Source of the DNA: Bacillota bacterium
GTDB lineage: Bacteria > Bacillota > Clostridia > Christensenellales > SZUA-584
DNA: 6,364 bases
Assembly (NCBI GenBank): GCA_023415915.1
Contig: JAEZIZ010000148.1
Coordinates: forward strand, 1 to 6,364
Direction: 5' to 3'
Shown here: piece after piece, positions 5,211 to 6,364 of the stretch
Numbering within the stretch: the stretch's first letter is position 1
Layout of the letters: each line of letters opens with the position of its first letter
Made by a program: the position numbers and the translations under genes
Notes under the pieces: generated by a model
Database searches by the model: none
The model's input: the letters and a program-made list of their open reading frames with translations, nothing else
What the model was told of the DNA's origin: nothing

Positions 5211-6364
5211 ATGAAGGTTTGTAAATTCGGCGGAACTTCTCTTGCGAACGCCGTTCAGATAAAGAAAGTAGCCCAGATAGTAAATGCGGACCCGCAGAGA
5301 AGGTACGTCATTCCTTCCGCGCCCGGCAAGAGGTTTGAAGGCGACAAGAAGGTGACCGATCTGCTTTACGCATATTACGGCGCGGTAAACAATGGCGGAG
5401 ATCACGAAGCGGTATATGCCGAGATCTCGCAGCGCTATATTGAAATACGCGACGAGCTGGGCGTGAATACGGAAATAGAGCGTTACCTTGGCGATATACG
5501 GAAAAAAGTGCTCTCCGGCGCGGGAGAGGATTATACGGTGAGCCGCGGGGAGTTTCTTAACGGCCTGCTTGTAGCGGATTACCTGGGTTATGAATTCATA
5601 GACGCTGCGGACGTCGTGTTTTTTGACGCTTCGGGCGCGTACGAGGGCGAGAAGACGAGGAAAGTAATGCGCGAGCGGCTGCGCAGCTGTGAACGTGCCG
5701 TGATACCAGGTTTTTACGGCAGCAAGCCGGACGGTGAGATAAAGACGTTTTCGCGCGGCGGCTCGGATATAACGGGCGCTATAGTTGCGCGGTCTGCGCG
5801 AGCCGAGGTTTATGAGAACTGGACGGATGTACCCGGCTTTCTCGTTGCCGACCCGCGCATAGTCGAGAACCCCAACGTAATAAGAAGCATAACATACAGG
5901 GAATTGCGGGAGCTCTCGTATATGGGCGCAACCGTGCTGCATGAGGATGCAATATTCCCCGTTTTTAAAGCGAACATACCTATAAACATAAGGAATACCA
6001 ACGACCCGGAATGTCCGGGCACGCTTATTGTGCCGGGCATGGACGACGACGAGACGGCCACGATAACCGGCATAGCGGGCAGGAAGGGCTTTACCGTAAT
6101 ATCCGTGGAAAAGGCCAAGATGAACGCAGAGCTGGGGTTCGGCAGGCGCGTGCTGTCGGCGCTCGAAAAGAACGGTATAAGATTTGAGCATATGCCTTCG
6201 GGCATTGACACGCTGGGCATAGTAATTGCAAACAGCGAGCTTGATGGAAAACAGTCGGACCTTATCGATGATATATACGCGTTGTGCCAGCCCGATTCTC
6301 TGGAAGTATTCACCGGGCTCGCGCTTATAGCGACGGTGGGCCGCGGTATGATAAGGCACATAGG
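5211..6364 (+). CDS. lysC: Aspartokinase, YclM/ThrD-like (3' end outside window)
   Basis: Aspartate kinase phosphorylates L-aspartate with ATP, the first step toward lysine, threonine and methionine. The first 384 residues are visible; about 50-60 C-terminal residues are likely missing. The kinase domain (1 to about 275) starts with MKVCKFGGTSLA, whose K-F-G-G-T-S binds nucleotide and substrate. PSAPGKRFEGDKKVTDLL (35-52) is typical of the B. subtilis YclM/ThrD type. FSRGGSDITGA (180-190), YENWTDVPGF (201-210) and ELSYMGATVLHEDAI (234-248) follow. The first ACT regulatory domain starts near 284 (ITGIAGRKGFTVISVEK) and includes FGRRVLSALEKNGIRFEHMPSGID (310-333); a second begins near 364. ACT domains imply feedback control by an end-product amino acid, but which one cannot be read. 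The ATG directly follows the upstream TAA, with GGAAGAG (5194-5200) as a moderate ribosome binding site. The lysC symbol is generic; thrD may be the closer ortholog. Confidence 0.93.
   Translation, partial: MKVCKFGGTSLANAVQIKKVAQIVNADPQRRYVIPSAPGKRFEGDKKVTDLLYAYYGAVNNGGDHEAVYAEISQRYIEIRDELGVNTEIERYLGDIRKKVLSGAGEDYTVSRGEFLNGLLVADYLGYEFIDAADVVFFDASGAYEGEKTRKVMRERLRSCERAVIPGFYGSKPDGEIKTFSRGGSDITGAIVARSARAEVYENWTDVPGFLVADPRIVENPNVIRSITYRELRELSYMGATVLHEDAIFPVFKANIPINIRNTNDPECPGTLIVPGMDDDETATITGIAGRKGFTVISVEKAKMNAELGFGRRVLSALEKNGIRFEHMPSGIDTLGIVIANSELDGKQSDLIDDIYALCQPDSLEVFTGLALIATVGRGMIRHI

Noticed and set aside
5178..6359. A 393-codon open frame on the minus strand opposite the aspartokinase gene (and a second, 5810-6361).
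   Set aside because: It lies fully antisense to a clear aspartokinase with all family motifs. Its translation resembles no family and it has no ribosome binding site, so it is a by-product of codon bias on the real strand.
1..6364. Search for CRISPR arrays, tRNA or rRNA genes, insertion sequences, attachment sites, toxin-antitoxin pairs and defence genes.
   Set aside because: No spaced direct repeats, tRNA-like cloverleaf with a TTCGA arm outside genes, transposase motifs or terminal inverted repeats were seen. The window reads as ordinary housekeeping DNA.

Overview
The window looks like chromosomal core DNA from a low-to-mid G+C Firmicute, most likely a clostridial or Christensenella-like lineage. 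The reasons are the strong GGAGG-type ribosome binding sites, the frequent TTG starts, the DUF951 protein, the Firmicute-type lipoprotein foldase, the YclM/ThrD-type aspartokinase and heavy use of ATA for Ile. The genus cannot be fixed from the sequence alone. Nothing in it looks like a phage, transposon, plasmid, CRISPR array or defence island.

Layout. Positions 1-173 are the end of a transketolase gene on the + strand. It converges on a minus-strand cluster across a hairpin at 201-230 that can serve as a terminator in both directions. The minus-strand cluster (278-1682) reads DUF951 protein, signal peptidase I copy 2, signal peptidase I copy 1. The first two overlap by 17 bp and a good sigma-A-type promoter lies just upstream (1741-1768). 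Divergent from it is a lipoprotein gene (1995-3155), a SurA/PrsA-like secretion foldase with a degenerate parvulin domain, closed by a clear rho-independent terminator (3168-3193). After a gene-free stretch of about 420 bp that may hold a promoter and a folded leader, a two-gene + strand unit follows: a DUF1015 protein with an unusual acidic and repeat-bearing tail (3621-5210), then an aspartokinase whose ATG directly follows the DUF1015 stop codon and which runs off the window end.

How the genes fit together. The middle of the window has a protein-export theme: two type I signal peptidases that release exported proteins, next to a membrane-anchored foldase-like lipoprotein. The right side is amino-acid metabolism, since aspartokinase commits aspartate to lysine, threonine and methionine synthesis. 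It is probably translated from the same message as the DUF1015 protein, whose function is unknown. The left edge is central carbon metabolism.

I do not see a convincing new multi-gene system. The points most worth a second look are the DUF1015 tail with its tandem duplication, the near-identical DNA block shared by the two signal peptidase genes, the loss of the usual parvulin histidines in the lipoprotein, and the possible structured leader ahead of the DUF1015-aspartokinase unit.
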